The position numbers were made by a program, and so were the translations under genes. Under the pieces are notes generated by a model. That model was not told the origin of the DNA. It did not search any database and worked only from the letters and a program-made list of their open reading frames with translations. This document shows, in pieces, positions 1-8,363 of a stretch of DNA of 64,000 nt. The stretch is taken from NCBI GenBank assembly GCA_963669265.1, contig OY769916.1, positions 806,001 to 870,000 on the forward strand, read 5' to 3'. Numbering within the stretch: the first letter of the stretch is position 1; each line of letters starts with the position of its first letter. Source of the stretch: SZUA-547 sp963669265 (GTDB lineage: Bacteria > Pseudomonadota > Alphaproteobacteria > Rhodobacterales > Rhodobacteraceae).

Positions 1-2
1 AG

Positions 3-920
3 ACCATATTGGTCAACCTGCTGGGCGAGATCATCGACTCCCATGACGAGCAATACGCCCCTCCCCTCGCCGACCGCGCGATGTCCATCGCGGTCACTTC
101 GGTCAAGGAGCGTCTGCGCGCGTTGGACGCGGTGGCGCTTTCCCGCGTGGTCGGCCTTGGCGTGGCGATGCCGACGGATCTGCACCTCTGGTCGAGCGAA
201 CTTGATATGCCGGAGAGCGCTTTGTCGGCCTGGCGGGACACCGATGTCGAGGGCGTGCTGCAGGACGCGTCCGGTCTGACCGCCTCCGTCTATAACGACG
301 CGACGGCCGCCTGCGCAGCGGAACTGATCGCCGGCGGCGCGATCACGACGCAAAGCGCGTTCTATGTCTATATCGGAACGTTTATTGGCGGCGGCGTGGT
401 CATCGACGGGAAACTCTATCGCGGAAAGCAGTTCAACGCGGGCGCGATCGGATCGATGCCGGTCGAGCCATGTCAGGACTCCAAGCCGCCGGAACAACTG
501 CTCCATCGCGCCTCGCTCCTCTCGCTGGAAAGCGCATTGCGGGCCGCCGGTATGGATCCGCTCATCGCGATCCGTAAAGGCGGCGTCGAGGCGGCGGAGC
601 CGATTTTCGATGACTGGGTCGCACGCGCCGCGCCGGAGCTGGCCCGGGCCCTGGTCAGCGTCACGAGCGTGATCGATTTCGAGGCGGTCGTCATCGACGG
701 TTTGCTGCACGCTGACTGGCGACGCCGCTTTACCGACGCGGTGCAGGCGCACCTGAGCCGTTTCAACTCACCGGGCCTCTCGCCTATCACGGTCGTCACC
801 GGCTCGATCGGATCGAAGGCGAGGGTTCTCGGCGCTGCGATGATGCCGCTCAGAATGCGGTTCTCGCCGGATCTGGAGCTGATCGCCAGCGCGAGCCCAC
901 CCGCCGCGTCGAAACGCTGA
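3..920 (+). CDS. ROK family transcriptional regulator, C-terminal part (5' end outside the window)
   Basis: The reading frame is already open at the window edge, so the start and the expected N-terminal winged-helix DNA-binding domain lie upstream. What remains is the sugar-kinase-like ROK domain, with the glycine-rich segment IGTFIGGGVVIDGKLYRG and a following NAGAIGS motif. In ROK kinases this second motif is NAGEIGH, and a CxCGxxGC zinc cluster follows. Here the Glu and His are replaced and the cysteine cluster is absent, so this is more likely a sugar-responsive regulator of the NagC/XylR type than an active kinase. It is convergent with the polyol operon, 27 bp apart, and may belong to an operon to the left. 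The inducer cannot be read from the sequence. Confidence 0.75.
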   Translation, partial: TILVNLLGEIIDSHDEQYAPPLADRAMSIAVTSVKERLRALDAVALSRVVGLGVAMPTDLHLWSSELDMPESALSAWRDTDVEGVLQDASGLTASVYNDATAACAAELIAGGAITTQSAFYVYIGTFIGGGVVIDGKLYRGKQFNAGAIGSMPVEPCQDSKPPEQLLHRASLLSLESALRAAGMDPLIAIRKGGVEAAEPIFDDWVARAAPELARALVSVTSVIDFEAVVIDGLLHADWRRRFTDAVQAHLSRFNSPGLSPITVVTGSIGSKARVLGAAMMPLRMRFSPDLELIASASPPAASKR

Positions 921-947
921 GACACGTTTCTTTTCAATATGCTTTTG

Positions 948-3203
948 TCATGCGAGCGCCTTTGTTCTGGCCTCGATCAGCGTCTTCGCAATGCGCCTGT
1001 CCCGCGTCAGCATCGCACGCAAGTCTGGATCGGGCTGCACGATCCGTCCCGGTTGCGCCATCGCCTCGCGCGCGGCGCTGAAATCGACATATACGCCAGC
1101 GGCCGCCGCCGCGGTCATCGCGGCCCCCAACAGAACGGGAAATTCGGATTCCGACACCCGGATCGGCATATCCAGCGCCGAAGCGTAGAGCTGGATCAAA
1201 AGGTCGTTCTCGCTGTGTCCGCCCGCCACGCTGATCTCGCGTACAGGCGCTCCGCCGCTTTGCAGGCGGTCTTTCACATCGGCCAGATCCAGCGCCAGCC
1301 CCACGGCCGTTCGCCAGTAGAGCCGACATAGATCGTCAAAGCCCGCGCCCAAAGTCAGCCCGCAAATCATACCCAACCCCAGCGGCCTGTCCGGATTCGA
1401 TCGATCGCCATGAAACTCGGGAACGACATGCAGGCCGGGGGCGAGGTCGAGCCCCTCTTCGGCGCGTAGTTCCAAAATGCGGTCGATGATGCGAATGTGC
1501 TCGCCGCTGGACGGCGCACCCCCAGCCCCATGCCACTCGATCATGTGATCGAGCAAAGCGCCGGACGCCGACTGGCCAAGCTCATTCATCCAGAGGCCGG
1601 GCGCGACGACGGAGAAATACGGGCCCCAAACGCCCTCGATCACAATCGGCGCGGGAGAGACCGTCATGATGCAGGTCGAGGTGCCCGCGATCAGGGCGGA
1701 GGCTGAACCGGACTCGAAAGCGTCCTTGGGCGACGCGCCCAACATGCCGGCATGCGCGTCGATCATGCCCGCGGCCACGCGGCAATCGGCGCTGAGCGAC
1801 AGCGCCTCCGCAGCATCGGGGCTGAGCGTGTCGATCGCCTTACCAATCGTAACGCGCGCCTGCTCGCCGCCACACTTCTCAATCATATCCTCCAGATCCA
1901 ATGATCTGAGATAGCGCCGCCGCCAGCCATGATCGTCATCGGTGGAGATCGGCCATTTCGATCCAAGTGTACAGGCGGAACGCGCGACCGACCCGGTGGC
2001 GCGCCACGTCAAAAAGTCCGCTAAATCAAAGAGATGTGCGGCGCGACGCCACGAATCTGGCAATTGTCGTTTGAGCCAGAGAACTTTTGGCGTCTGCATC
2101 TCGACTGAAACGACCGCGCCGTCCCGGGAAAGATCGGAATTATTCGCGGCTGTTGCGTCTCTTGCTTCCGTTTCCGCGCGGTGATCCATCCATGCGATGA
2201 CATCCCAGCGGCTTACGCCAGCTCCGCTGACCGAGACCGGCGCTTCATCGGCGTCCCGGGCAACGAGCGACGTCGTCGCATCAAACCCGATCCCTCGCAC
2301 TTGCGCCGGATCCACGCCGGCGGCGTTGATCGCCTCGCGCACCGCGCCGCAAACCGCGCCCCAGATCTCCTCTGAATCCTGCTCTGCGATCTCTGGTCGT
2401 GGCCGGTGCAAAGAAATCGGTCGCTTGGCGTAATCCAGCAACTCGCCGGAGGCGTTGAAGACGCCCGCGCGGGCGCTGGCCGTACCCACATCCACGCCGA
2501 TCACCAGGTCGCCTTCCGCAGACCGGCGTCTGCTCTCTGAGAGCGAGTCCACCAGCCCCGGCAGCTCGGCCATATCATCGAAGACCAGCGACGCGCCTGC
2601 AGCGCGCAGCGCCTCCGCATGGCCCGTCCCGCTGATATGAGAGCCGCCGACATAGCCAAACACCTGCATCCGCGCCCTGCGCGCCGCCTGAACGCCCGCC
2701 GGGCTGTCTTCGATGACCAGGCATCGCGTGGGATCGACACCCATCGTGCGGGCGGCGTGCAGGAACAGATCCGGCGCCGGCTTGCCGCGCACGACCATGG
2801 TCGAACTGAAGATATGGGGATGAAGCCGATCAAAAAGCCCTGAGATCCGGAGCGTCAATTCGATCCGCTCAGGCTGACTGGAGGAGGCCACGCAGCGCGG
2901 CAGCTCAATCCGGTCCAGCGCCTCAGCGACATTGCGGGTCGCGGTCAGATCCCGCTCGAAAAGGCCATAGAGCCGCCGCCGCATCCGGGCGAGATCATCC
3001 TCGCCGAGACGCGCGCCGAACTCCTCCGCCAGGATCGCTGTGGTCGAGGCCAGGCTCAATCCCAGAAACCGGGCGCTCGCAGCCTCCGTCGTTAGAGCGA
3101 CGCCCGCCTCGGCGACGCTCTCGAGCAAGGCCTTAAGCGCCAATGGCTCGCTGTCCACAAGCACGCCGTCGCAATCAAATATGACAAGCCTTGGTCGCAT
3201 CAT
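948..3203 (-). CDS. Fused HAD-family phosphatase and FGGY pentulose kinase (D-ribulokinase-like)
   Basis: One 751-residue polypeptide joins two enzymes. Residues about 5-220 are a HAD hydrolase of the beta-phosphoglucomutase-like class: FDCDGVLVDSEP with Asp10/Asp12, GKPAP with Lys141, and IEDSPAG with Asp166. Residues about 232-750 are an FGGY kinase: GVDVGTASARAG phosphate-binding loop, WMDHRA, SVEMQTPK, and IDAHAG with probable catalytic Asp482. SVEMQ, GVWGPYFS and GLWMNELGQS resemble the FGGY D-ribulokinase subgroup more than xylulokinase. It is the last gene of the polyol operon, so the kinase probably phosphorylates the ketopentose made by the dehydrogenases. The HAD substrate is unknown. 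I chose ATG at 3203 (a second ATG follows at 3200); a TTG at 3251 would add 16 residues unlike HAD starts. No good ribosome site is seen at either position. Confidence 0.85.
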   Translation of the reverse strand: MMRPRLVIFDCDGVLVDSEPLALKALLESVAEAGVALTTEAASARFLGLSLASTTAILAEEFGARLGEDDLARMRRRLYGLFERDLTATRNVAEALDRIELPRCVASSSQPERIELTLRISGLFDRLHPHIFSSTMVVRGKPAPDLFLHAARTMGVDPTRCLVIEDSPAGVQAARRARMQVFGYVGGSHISGTGHAEALRAAGASLVFDDMAELPGLVDSLSESRRRSAEGDLVIGVDVGTASARAGVFNASGELLDYAKRPISLHRPRPEIAEQDSEEIWGAVCGAVREAINAAGVDPAQVRGIGFDATTSLVARDADEAPVSVSGAGVSRWDVIAWMDHRAETEARDATAANNSDLSRDGAVVSVEMQTPKVLWLKRQLPDSWRRAAHLFDLADFLTWRATGSVARSACTLGSKWPISTDDDHGWRRRYLRSLDLEDMIEKCGGEQARVTIGKAIDTLSPDAAEALSLSADCRVAAGMIDAHAGMLGASPKDAFESGSASALIAGTSTCIMTVSPAPIVIEGVWGPYFSVVAPGLWMNELGQSASGALLDHMIEWHGAGGAPSSGEHIRIIDRILELRAEEGLDLAPGLHVVPEFHGDRSNPDRPLGLGMICGLTLGAGFDDLCRLYWRTAVGLALDLADVKDRLQSGGAPVREISVAGGHSENDLLIQLYASALDMPIRVSESEFPVLLGAAMTAAAAAGVYVDFSAAREAMAQPGRIVQPDPDLRAMLTRDRRIAKTLIEARTKALA

Positions 3204-3260
3204 CGGATTTGACCGTTCGAAGCCGCCGCGCGCAAGGGCGGCGACGCCCAACGCCGCGTA

Positions 3261-4733
3261 CTAGTGCAAACGATTGTCCAGATAGGCGCGCAATGTCGCG
3301 TCCACGCCCGATTGAGAAAGCGCGTCCGCGGCCACCCGGAACGCGCTCCGGAACGTCTCGGAATGCGCCAGATCGCCAAAGACGTCGTCCATCTCCAGAA
3401 AGCCCATCGGATCGTCGCCGGAGCCGGTCGCCATATGGCGCAGTCTTTCCGCATTCGGGTCATCCGCGTCGATCTTTGCGCCGGAATCGGAATAGCCCTG
3501 CCAATAGCGACGCCAGAGCGCGCTCTCCAACGCCAGACCGGTGATCGGCTGACCGGACTTCACCCTGTCGGCTGTGGAGGGAAGAATGAATTTCGGCTGC
3601 CGGTTGGATCCGTCCTGACACAACCGATGAATCGTATCCGCAATCTTCGGGTTGGCGAAGCGACGTGCCAGAAGATCAAGATAGCCCAGCGGATCCGGAG
3701 CGCCCGCCGCAACAACGGTCGGGATGATCTCATCCCGCTCAACCTTGTCCAGCCACGCCGCGATCAGCGGATTGGCCATCGCCTCATGCGCGTATTCGAT
3801 ATCCAGCATTGCGGAGGCGTACGCGATCAGGGCGTGCCCGCCATTCAGCATGCGCAGCTTCATCAGCTCATAAGTCGCGACATCGTCGACAAACGTGACG
3901 CCGACCTCCTCAAGCGCCGGTCGCCCGCAGGAAAACTCGTCTTCGAGCACCCATTGCGAGAAGTCCTCACAGAAGACCGGCCAGGCGTCCTCGATCCCGA
4001 AATCGTCGCGCAGGATGGCGCGCTCCCGATCCGAGGTTGCGGGCGTGATCCGGTCGACCATCCCATTAGGAAACGCGACTTCATCGTTGATCCGCCTGGC
4101 GAAATCCGGACCTGACATTTCCGCAAGACCCACGATCACCTGTCGGGCCACCACGCCGTTTCCCGGCAGGTTATCGCAAGACATGACGGTGAATGGCGGC
4201 GTTCCCGCATCAAATCGCGCGCGTAAAGCTTTCAGGATGACGCCAAAAACCGTGCTTGGCGCGTTTGGCGCCGCGGCATCCGCGCGCATCGCTTCATGTG
4301 TCGGGTCGAACGCGCCGGTCGCCGAGTCGATGAAATAGCCGCCTTCCGTCACCGTTAGCGACACGATGCGCGTCGCCGGATCCGCCATGCGGGCGACCAG
4401 CGCTTCGGTGTCGCCGACCGGAGAGAAATCGATCATGGATCCGATGACCCGCGCCGAGGAGCTGTCCGCCTCCTGCTCGACGACCGTGGTCAGCCAGTCC
4501 TGCCCCTCAAGCGCGTCTCGCAACCGGGCGTCGGCCGGCATCACACCGGCGCCGATAATGGCCCAATCGAGATCCCGACCGAGATTGAACAGCCGGTCGA
4601 AATAGACCGCCTGATGCGCCCTGTGAAAATTGCCGACGCCGACATGAACAACGCCGGGCGACAGGTTTTCGCGCACATATCGCGGCGTCGTGGCGGAGGA
4701 GATCCGGCCGAGATTCTCGAGGGATAGTTTCAT
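3261..4733 (-). CDS. mtlK: Mannitol 2-dehydrogenase (polyol dehydrogenase, long-chain MDR/MtlK type)
   Basis: A 490-residue member of the mannitol dehydrogenase family. Enzymes of this type oxidise D-mannitol to D-fructose, and often D-arabitol to D-xylulose, with NAD. The N-terminal region has the nucleotide-binding VHVGVGNFHRAHQAVY motif, and the central region has the family's LNGGHALIAY segment. The ATG at 4733 follows GGGAGAAG about 10 nt upstream. A GTG at 4751 overlapping the smoS stop is possible but would add six untypical residues. It lies 14 bp after smoS and before the HAD-kinase gene in one transcription unit, matching the smo polyol operons of Rhodobacter. Annotation as fructuronate reductase is the main alternative, but the polyol transporter and sorbitol dehydrogenase next to it argue against that. 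Confidence 0.9.
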   Translation of the reverse strand: MKLSLENLGRISSATTPRYVRENLSPGVVHVGVGNFHRAHQAVYFDRLFNLGRDLDWAIIGAGVMPADARLRDALEGQDWLTTVVEQEADSSSARVIGSMIDFSPVGDTEALVARMADPATRIVSLTVTEGGYFIDSATGAFDPTHEAMRADAAAPNAPSTVFGVILKALRARFDAGTPPFTVMSCDNLPGNGVVARQVIVGLAEMSGPDFARRINDEVAFPNGMVDRITPATSDRERAILRDDFGIEDAWPVFCEDFSQWVLEDEFSCGRPALEEVGVTFVDDVATYELMKLRMLNGGHALIAYASAMLDIEYAHEAMANPLIAAWLDKVERDEIIPTVVAAGAPDPLGYLDLLARRFANPKIADTIHRLCQDGSNRQPKFILPSTADRVKSGQPITGLALESALWRRYWQGYSDSGAKIDADDPNAERLRHMATGSGDDPMGFLEMDDVFGDLAHSETFRSAFRVAADALSQSGVDATLRAYLDNRLH

Positions 4734-4747
4734 CTTCGTCTTCTCCC

Positions 4748-5521
4748 TCACGCCAGCCAGTTGCCGCCATCGACGCCGAAGGTCTGACCGACCACATAGT
4801 CGGCCCCCTCGCCCGCCAGAAACACCGCCATCCCGATCAGGTCATCCGCGGTTCCCATGCGCCCATAGGGCACGGCTTCGCCCACGAGGCGTTTCTTCTC
4901 GCCTGGCGCCAGGCCTTCGTATTTGGCGAATAAAGCATCGACCCCGTCCCAGTGTTCGCCTTCGACCACGCCGGGCGCGATGGCGTTGACGTTGATCCCG
5001 TGCGGTATCAGATTCAGTCCCGCCGATTGGGTCAGGCTGATGACCGCCGCCTTGGTCGCGCAATAGACCGCGACCAAAGATTCCCCGCGCCGTCCCGCCT
5101 GGCTGGCCATATTGATGATCCTGCCGCCGCGTCCCTGCGCAATCATGGCGTTGGCGGCGGCTTGTAGCGTAAAAAGCGTGCCCGCTACGTTGACGGAGAA
5201 CAGGCGGTCATAGCTGTCGCGGGTTATCTCGGTGATCGGCGCGGCGTCGAAGAGCGCGGCGTTGTTGACCAGAATATCGAGGCCCCCTGCATGCTCCGCC
5301 ACCGCCGCGATCGCGAGGTCGACGGACTCTTGGTCCGCCACGTCCATCCGGACGGCGTAGGCGCCCAGCCCGATCTCTTCCGCCGCCGCTTTGGCCCGGT
5401 CCAGATCGATATCGCCGACGGCGACCAGCGCGCCCTCACGGGCGTAGGCGGCGGCGACGGCCATGCCGATGCCGCGCGCCGCGCCGGTGACGAGCGCCGA
5501 TTTGCCGTCCAAGCCCACCAT
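4748..5521 (-). CDS. smoS: Sorbitol dehydrogenase (short-chain dehydrogenase SmoS)
   Basis: A 257-residue classical short-chain dehydrogenase that oxidises D-sorbitol (L-iditol, galactitol) to the 2-ketose with NAD. The cofactor loop TGAARGIG is at residues 12-19, Asn111 lies in the helix, and the catalytic Ser140, Tyr153 and Lys157 are all present (INMASQAGRRGE, YCATKAA). Long stretches, including INMASQAGRRGE, TQSAGLNLI.HGINVNAIAPGVV and GEHWDGVDA, match what I remember of Rhodobacter sphaeroides SmoS, so I use that symbol. The start ATG at 5521 shares one base with the stop of the ATPase gene (TGATG), which implies translational coupling. Upstream in-frame codons lie inside the ATPase gene and encode unrelated sequence. 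Confidence 0.93.
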   Translation of the reverse strand: MVGLDGKSALVTGAARGIGMAVAAAYAREGALVAVGDIDLDRAKAAAEEIGLGAYAVRMDVADQESVDLAIAAVAEHAGGLDILVNNAALFDAAPITEITRDSYDRLFSVNVAGTLFTLQAAANAMIAQGRGGRIINMASQAGRRGESLVAVYCATKAAVISLTQSAGLNLIPHGINVNAIAPGVVEGEHWDGVDALFAKYEGLAPGEKKRLVGEAVPYGRMGTADDLIGMAVFLAGEGADYVVGQTFGVDGGNWLA

Positions 5522-6519
5522 CAGATCGCTTTGCCGTCCGCGCCGAAACGATAGACGCGATCCGGATCCGGGCTCAGGAACACCTTGTCGCCATGGCGGA
5601 CGTCGAACTCGCCCGTCGCGCGCGCGGTGACCGCGCCCACGCCGTCGACATTGACATGCAGCAGCGTGTCCGAGCCAAGGTGTTCTGCGACATTGATCAC
5701 GCCGGACCAATCGCCGCTCTCCTTGGAAAGGTTGAAGTGCTCCGGACGGACGCCGATGGTGGTGGCGTTCGCGCGAGACGCCGCCTCGCCGCCGATCAGG
5801 TTCATCTTCGGCGAGCCGATAAATCCGGCCACAAAAGTGTTGGCGGGATTGCGGTAGAGCTCCATGGGGGAGCCGACCTGCTCGATATAGCCGTCATGCA
5901 GAACCACGATCTTGTCGGCCATGGTCATCGCCTCGATCTGGTCGTGGGTGACGTAGACCATCGTGGTGGAGAGTTCATTGTGCAGCTCGCTGATCTCCAG
6001 CCGCATGCTGCCGCGCAACGCCGCGTCGAGGTTCGAGAGCGGTTCATCGAACATGAACGCCGACGGCTCGCGCACGATCGCCCGGCCAATCGCCACGCGC
6101 TGACGCTGACCGCCAGAGAGCTGACCGGGGCGACGCTCAAGATAGTCGTTCAGGTTCAGCACATTGGCCGCGCCGCGCACTTTCTTGTCGATCTCCGCCC
6201 CGTCCAGACCGGCCATCTTCAGCGGAAACGCGATGTTCTTGTAGACCGTCATATGCGGATAGAGCGCATAGGACTGGAACACCATCGCCAGCTTGCGTTT
6301 CGCCGGCGGCAGATTGGTGGCGTCCACGCCGTCGATGCTGATCTTGCCGCCGGAGATATCCTCCAGTCCGGCGATCAGGCGAAGCAGGGTGGACTTGCCG
6401 CAGCCCGAGGGGCCGACGAACACGACGAACTCGCCATCGTTGATCTCCAGATCGACGCCGGGAATGACATTCACGTTGCCGAACGACTTGCTGACGTTTT
6501 CAAGTTTGATAGCGCCCAT
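5521..6519 (-). CDS. smoK: Polyol ABC importer ATP-binding subunit (MalK/UgpC type)
   Basis: A 332-residue ATPase of the carbohydrate CUT1 importer class. It has Walker A GPSGCGKST, Q-loop MVFQSYALYPHMT, signature LSGGQRQR, Walker B FMFDEPLSNLD and switch VTHDQIEAM, followed by a C-terminal TOBE-type regulatory region from about residue 235. It should form the cytoplasmic motor under the two permeases encoded just upstream and power import of sorbitol, mannitol and related polyols. The ATG at 6519 follows the smoG-like permease by 12 bp. The gene is coupled to smoS downstream. Such ATPases are sometimes shared between importers, and a second MalK-type ATPase is present at 17067-18128. Confidence 0.93.
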   Translation of the reverse strand: MGAIKLENVSKSFGNVNVIPGVDLEINDGEFVVFVGPSGCGKSTLLRLIAGLEDISGGKISIDGVDATNLPPAKRKLAMVFQSYALYPHMTVYKNIAFPLKMAGLDGAEIDKKVRGAANVLNLNDYLERRPGQLSGGQRQRVAIGRAIVREPSAFMFDEPLSNLDAALRGSMRLEISELHNELSTTMVYVTHDQIEAMTMADKIVVLHDGYIEQVGSPMELYRNPANTFVAGFIGSPKMNLIGGEAASRANATTIGVRPEHFNLSKESGDWSGVINVAEHLGSDTLLHVNVDGVGAVTARATGEFDVRHGDKVFLSPDPDRVYRFGADGKAI

Positions 6520-6531
6520 TGTTTCAGTTCC

Positions 6532-7362
6532 TTATTTGACAGCGCCGAAGGTCAGGCCGCTTACGAGTTGTTTCTGGCTGAACCAGCCAAGGATCAGGAT
6601 TGGCGCGATGGCCATCGTCGAGGCCGCGCTGAGCTTGGCGTAGAACAATCCCTCGGGGCTGGAGTAGCTGGCGATGAACGCCGTCAGAGGCGCCGCTTTG
6701 GCCGCGGTCAGGTTCAGGGTCCAGAAGGCCTCGTTCCACGCCAGGATGAAGTTCAGGAGCAGGGTGGAGGCGATGCCGGGGACGGCCATCGGCGTGAGTA
6801 TGTAAAGGATCTCCTCCTTCAGCGACGCGCCGTCCATGCGGGCCGCCTCAAGGATTTCGCCGGGGATCTCCTTGAAATAGGTGTAGAGCATCCAGACGAT
6901 GATCGGCAGGTTCATCAGCATCAGAACCATGACCAGCCCGAAGCGCGTATCCAGCAGTCCCAAATTGATGAACAGCAGATAGATCGGATAGAGCACGCCG
7001 ACGGCGGGGAGCATCTTGGTGGAGAGCATCCAGAGCAGGATGTCCTTGGTGCGTTTTGAGGGCACGAAGGCCATGGACCAGGCGGCGGGAATGGCGACGA
7101 TGATGCCCAGGATCGTGGAGCCGCCGGCGATGATCACCGAGTTCCAGAGAAAGCGCATATAGTCTGAGCGCTCCTGAACGACGGCGTAGTTCTCCAGCGT
7201 CCAGTCGAAGAAGAAGAACAGCGGCGGGTCGTTGATCGCCTGCGCCTCCGTCTTGAAGCTGGTCAGGATCGTCCAGAGGATCGGAAAGAAGATCAGCAGG
7301 CCAATCGTCCAGGCGGCGGCGGTGTTGATGATCTTGCGGTTTTGCGTCACTGCGCGAGCCAT
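6532..7362 (-). CDS. smoG: Polyol ABC importer permease (MalG/CUT1 type)
   Basis: A 276-residue inner-membrane permease with about six hydrophobic segments. The coupling (EAA) loop reads EAARMDGASLKEEIL before the last membrane segments, and the C-terminus GLTFGAVK is typical of the MalG side of CUT1 importers. The start at 7362 is supported by GAGGAG about 8 nt upstream; a longer frame from 7395 overlaps the preceding gene. It lies 10 bp after the smoF-like permease. It pairs with that permease and the SmoK-type ATPase to move polyols delivered by the binding protein encoded at 8364-9668. Confidence 0.92.
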   Translation of the reverse strand: MARAVTQNRKIINTAAAWTIGLLIFFPILWTILTSFKTEAQAINDPPLFFFFDWTLENYAVVQERSDYMRFLWNSVIIAGGSTILGIIVAIPAAWSMAFVPSKRTKDILLWMLSTKMLPAVGVLYPIYLLFINLGLLDTRFGLVMVLMLMNLPIIVWMLYTYFKEIPGEILEAARMDGASLKEEILYILTPMAVPGIASTLLLNFILAWNEAFWTLNLTAAKAAPLTAFIASYSSPEGLFYAKLSAASTMAIAPILILGWFSQKQLVSGLTFGAVK

Positions 7363-7372
7363 GATGTTCTCC

Positions 7373-8239
7373 TCACGCGTCCAGGTTTTTGCCAACGATG
7401 CGCATCAGGAAGATGGCGACGATATTGGCGAGAATGATTGCGTAGACGCCGCCGGCGGAACCGAGCCCGACATTCTGACTCTCCAGCACGCGTTGGTAGA
7501 TCAGGTAGGTCAGCGTCCGGGTGCCGAAGCTGCCCTGCGTGGTCACGAAGATCTCGGCGAAGATCGCCAGCAGAAAGATCGTCTGGATCAGGATCACGAT
7601 CGTGATGGCGCGGCCGAGATGCGGCAGAATGATGTAACCGAAGCGCTTCAGCGGCGGGGCGCCGTCCATCTCGGCGGCTTCAAGCTGCTCGCCGTCCAGC
7701 GACTGAATGGCCGTCAGCAGAATAAGCGTCGCGAAGGGCAGCCACTGCCACGAGACGATCATGACGATGGATTGCAGCGACGCCTGACTGAGCCACTCGA
7801 TCGGCGCGGCGCCGAAGAATTTCCAGAGATGCGCGAACAGCCCGTTCACCGGGTCCATGAACATGTTCTTCCAGACCAGGGCCGAGACGGTCGGCATCAC
7901 GAAGAACGGCGCGATCACCAGGATGCGGACCACGCCCTGCCCGAACATCGGCTGGTTCAGAAGCAGCGCCAGCAGGACGCCAAAGACCACTGTGATGATC
8001 AGCACGCCGCCGACGATCACCAGCGTCGCCTGCACGCTGGGCCAGAAGGCGCTCGACGTGACGAAGCGGACATAGTTGTCGAAGCCCACCCATCCGAGAT
8101 CTCCGCCGCGCAGCGGCAGGTATTTCTTGAACGAGAAATAGAGCGTCATCATCAACGGGACGAGCATCCATCCCAGGAGAAATATGACCGCCGGCGCCAT
8201 CATCAGTCTGGCTGCAGAGCGGGAATGCTGGGTCGCCAT
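7373..8239 (-). CDS. smoF: Polyol ABC importer permease (MalF/CUT1 type)
   Basis: A 288-residue permease with an N-terminal hydrophobic anchor (residues about 11-32) and a further set of membrane helices. Its EAA loop is EAAEMDGAPPLKRFGYIILP. It forms the heterodimeric membrane channel with the following permease. The gene is second in the operon, 124 bp after the binding-protein gene, with a strong stem-loop in that gap. The YLIYQRVLESQNVGLGSAGGV segment near the C-terminus resembles other sorbitol/mannitol permeases, which supports the substrate call; this is recalled family knowledge, not an alignment. Confidence 0.92.
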   Translation of the reverse strand: MATQHSRSAARLMMAPAVIFLLGWMLVPLMMTLYFSFKKYLPLRGGDLGWVGFDNYVRFVTSSAFWPSVQATLVIVGGVLIITVVFGVLLALLLNQPMFGQGVVRILVIAPFFVMPTVSALVWKNMFMDPVNGLFAHLWKFFGAAPIEWLSQASLQSIVMIVSWQWLPFATLILLTAIQSLDGEQLEAAEMDGAPPLKRFGYIILPHLGRAITIVILIQTIFLLAIFAEIFVTTQGSFGTRTLTYLIYQRVLESQNVGLGSAGGVYAIILANIVAIFLMRIVGKNLDA

Positions 8240-8310
8240 TGGGCGCGCCTCCTCTGTTGTCGGCGAAGAGCCGACCGGAAATGCGGATTAAGAAAACGTG
8301 GGTTCAGGAA

Positions 8311-8350
8311 ACCCAGGGGGCGGCGCGTATCGGGGGAGCCGCCCCCTGAG
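8311..8350 (-). terminator. Stem-loop between binding-protein and permease genes (attenuator or mRNA stabiliser)
   Basis: A perfect 11-bp inverted repeat, CAGGGGGCGGC at 8314-8324 and its complement at 8338-8348, lies just after the smoE-type stop codon. Read on the minus strand it is followed some 14-18 nt later by TTTTCTT. Such structures after solute-binding-protein genes usually cause partial termination or protect the upstream mRNA, so the binding protein is made in excess of the permeases. Confidence 0.6.
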
Positions 8351-8363
8351 TCTGGGAGGAAGC

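Noticed and set aside
3204..3251. TTG start adding 16 residues to the HAD-kinase fusion
   Set aside because: The added residues do not belong to the HAD fold and the ATG pair at 3203/3200 gives a normal start.
5593..7059. 488-residue open frame on the plus strand opposite the polyol transporter genes
   Set aside because: Antisense artefact of high-GC codon bias; composition is Arg/Asp/Gln/His-rich and resembles no protein, while the minus strand encodes clear ABC subunits.
8240..8363. Possible small gene between the polyol binding-protein and permease genes
   Set aside because: The region is taken up by a stem-loop and has no start codon with a ribosome site on the minus strand.
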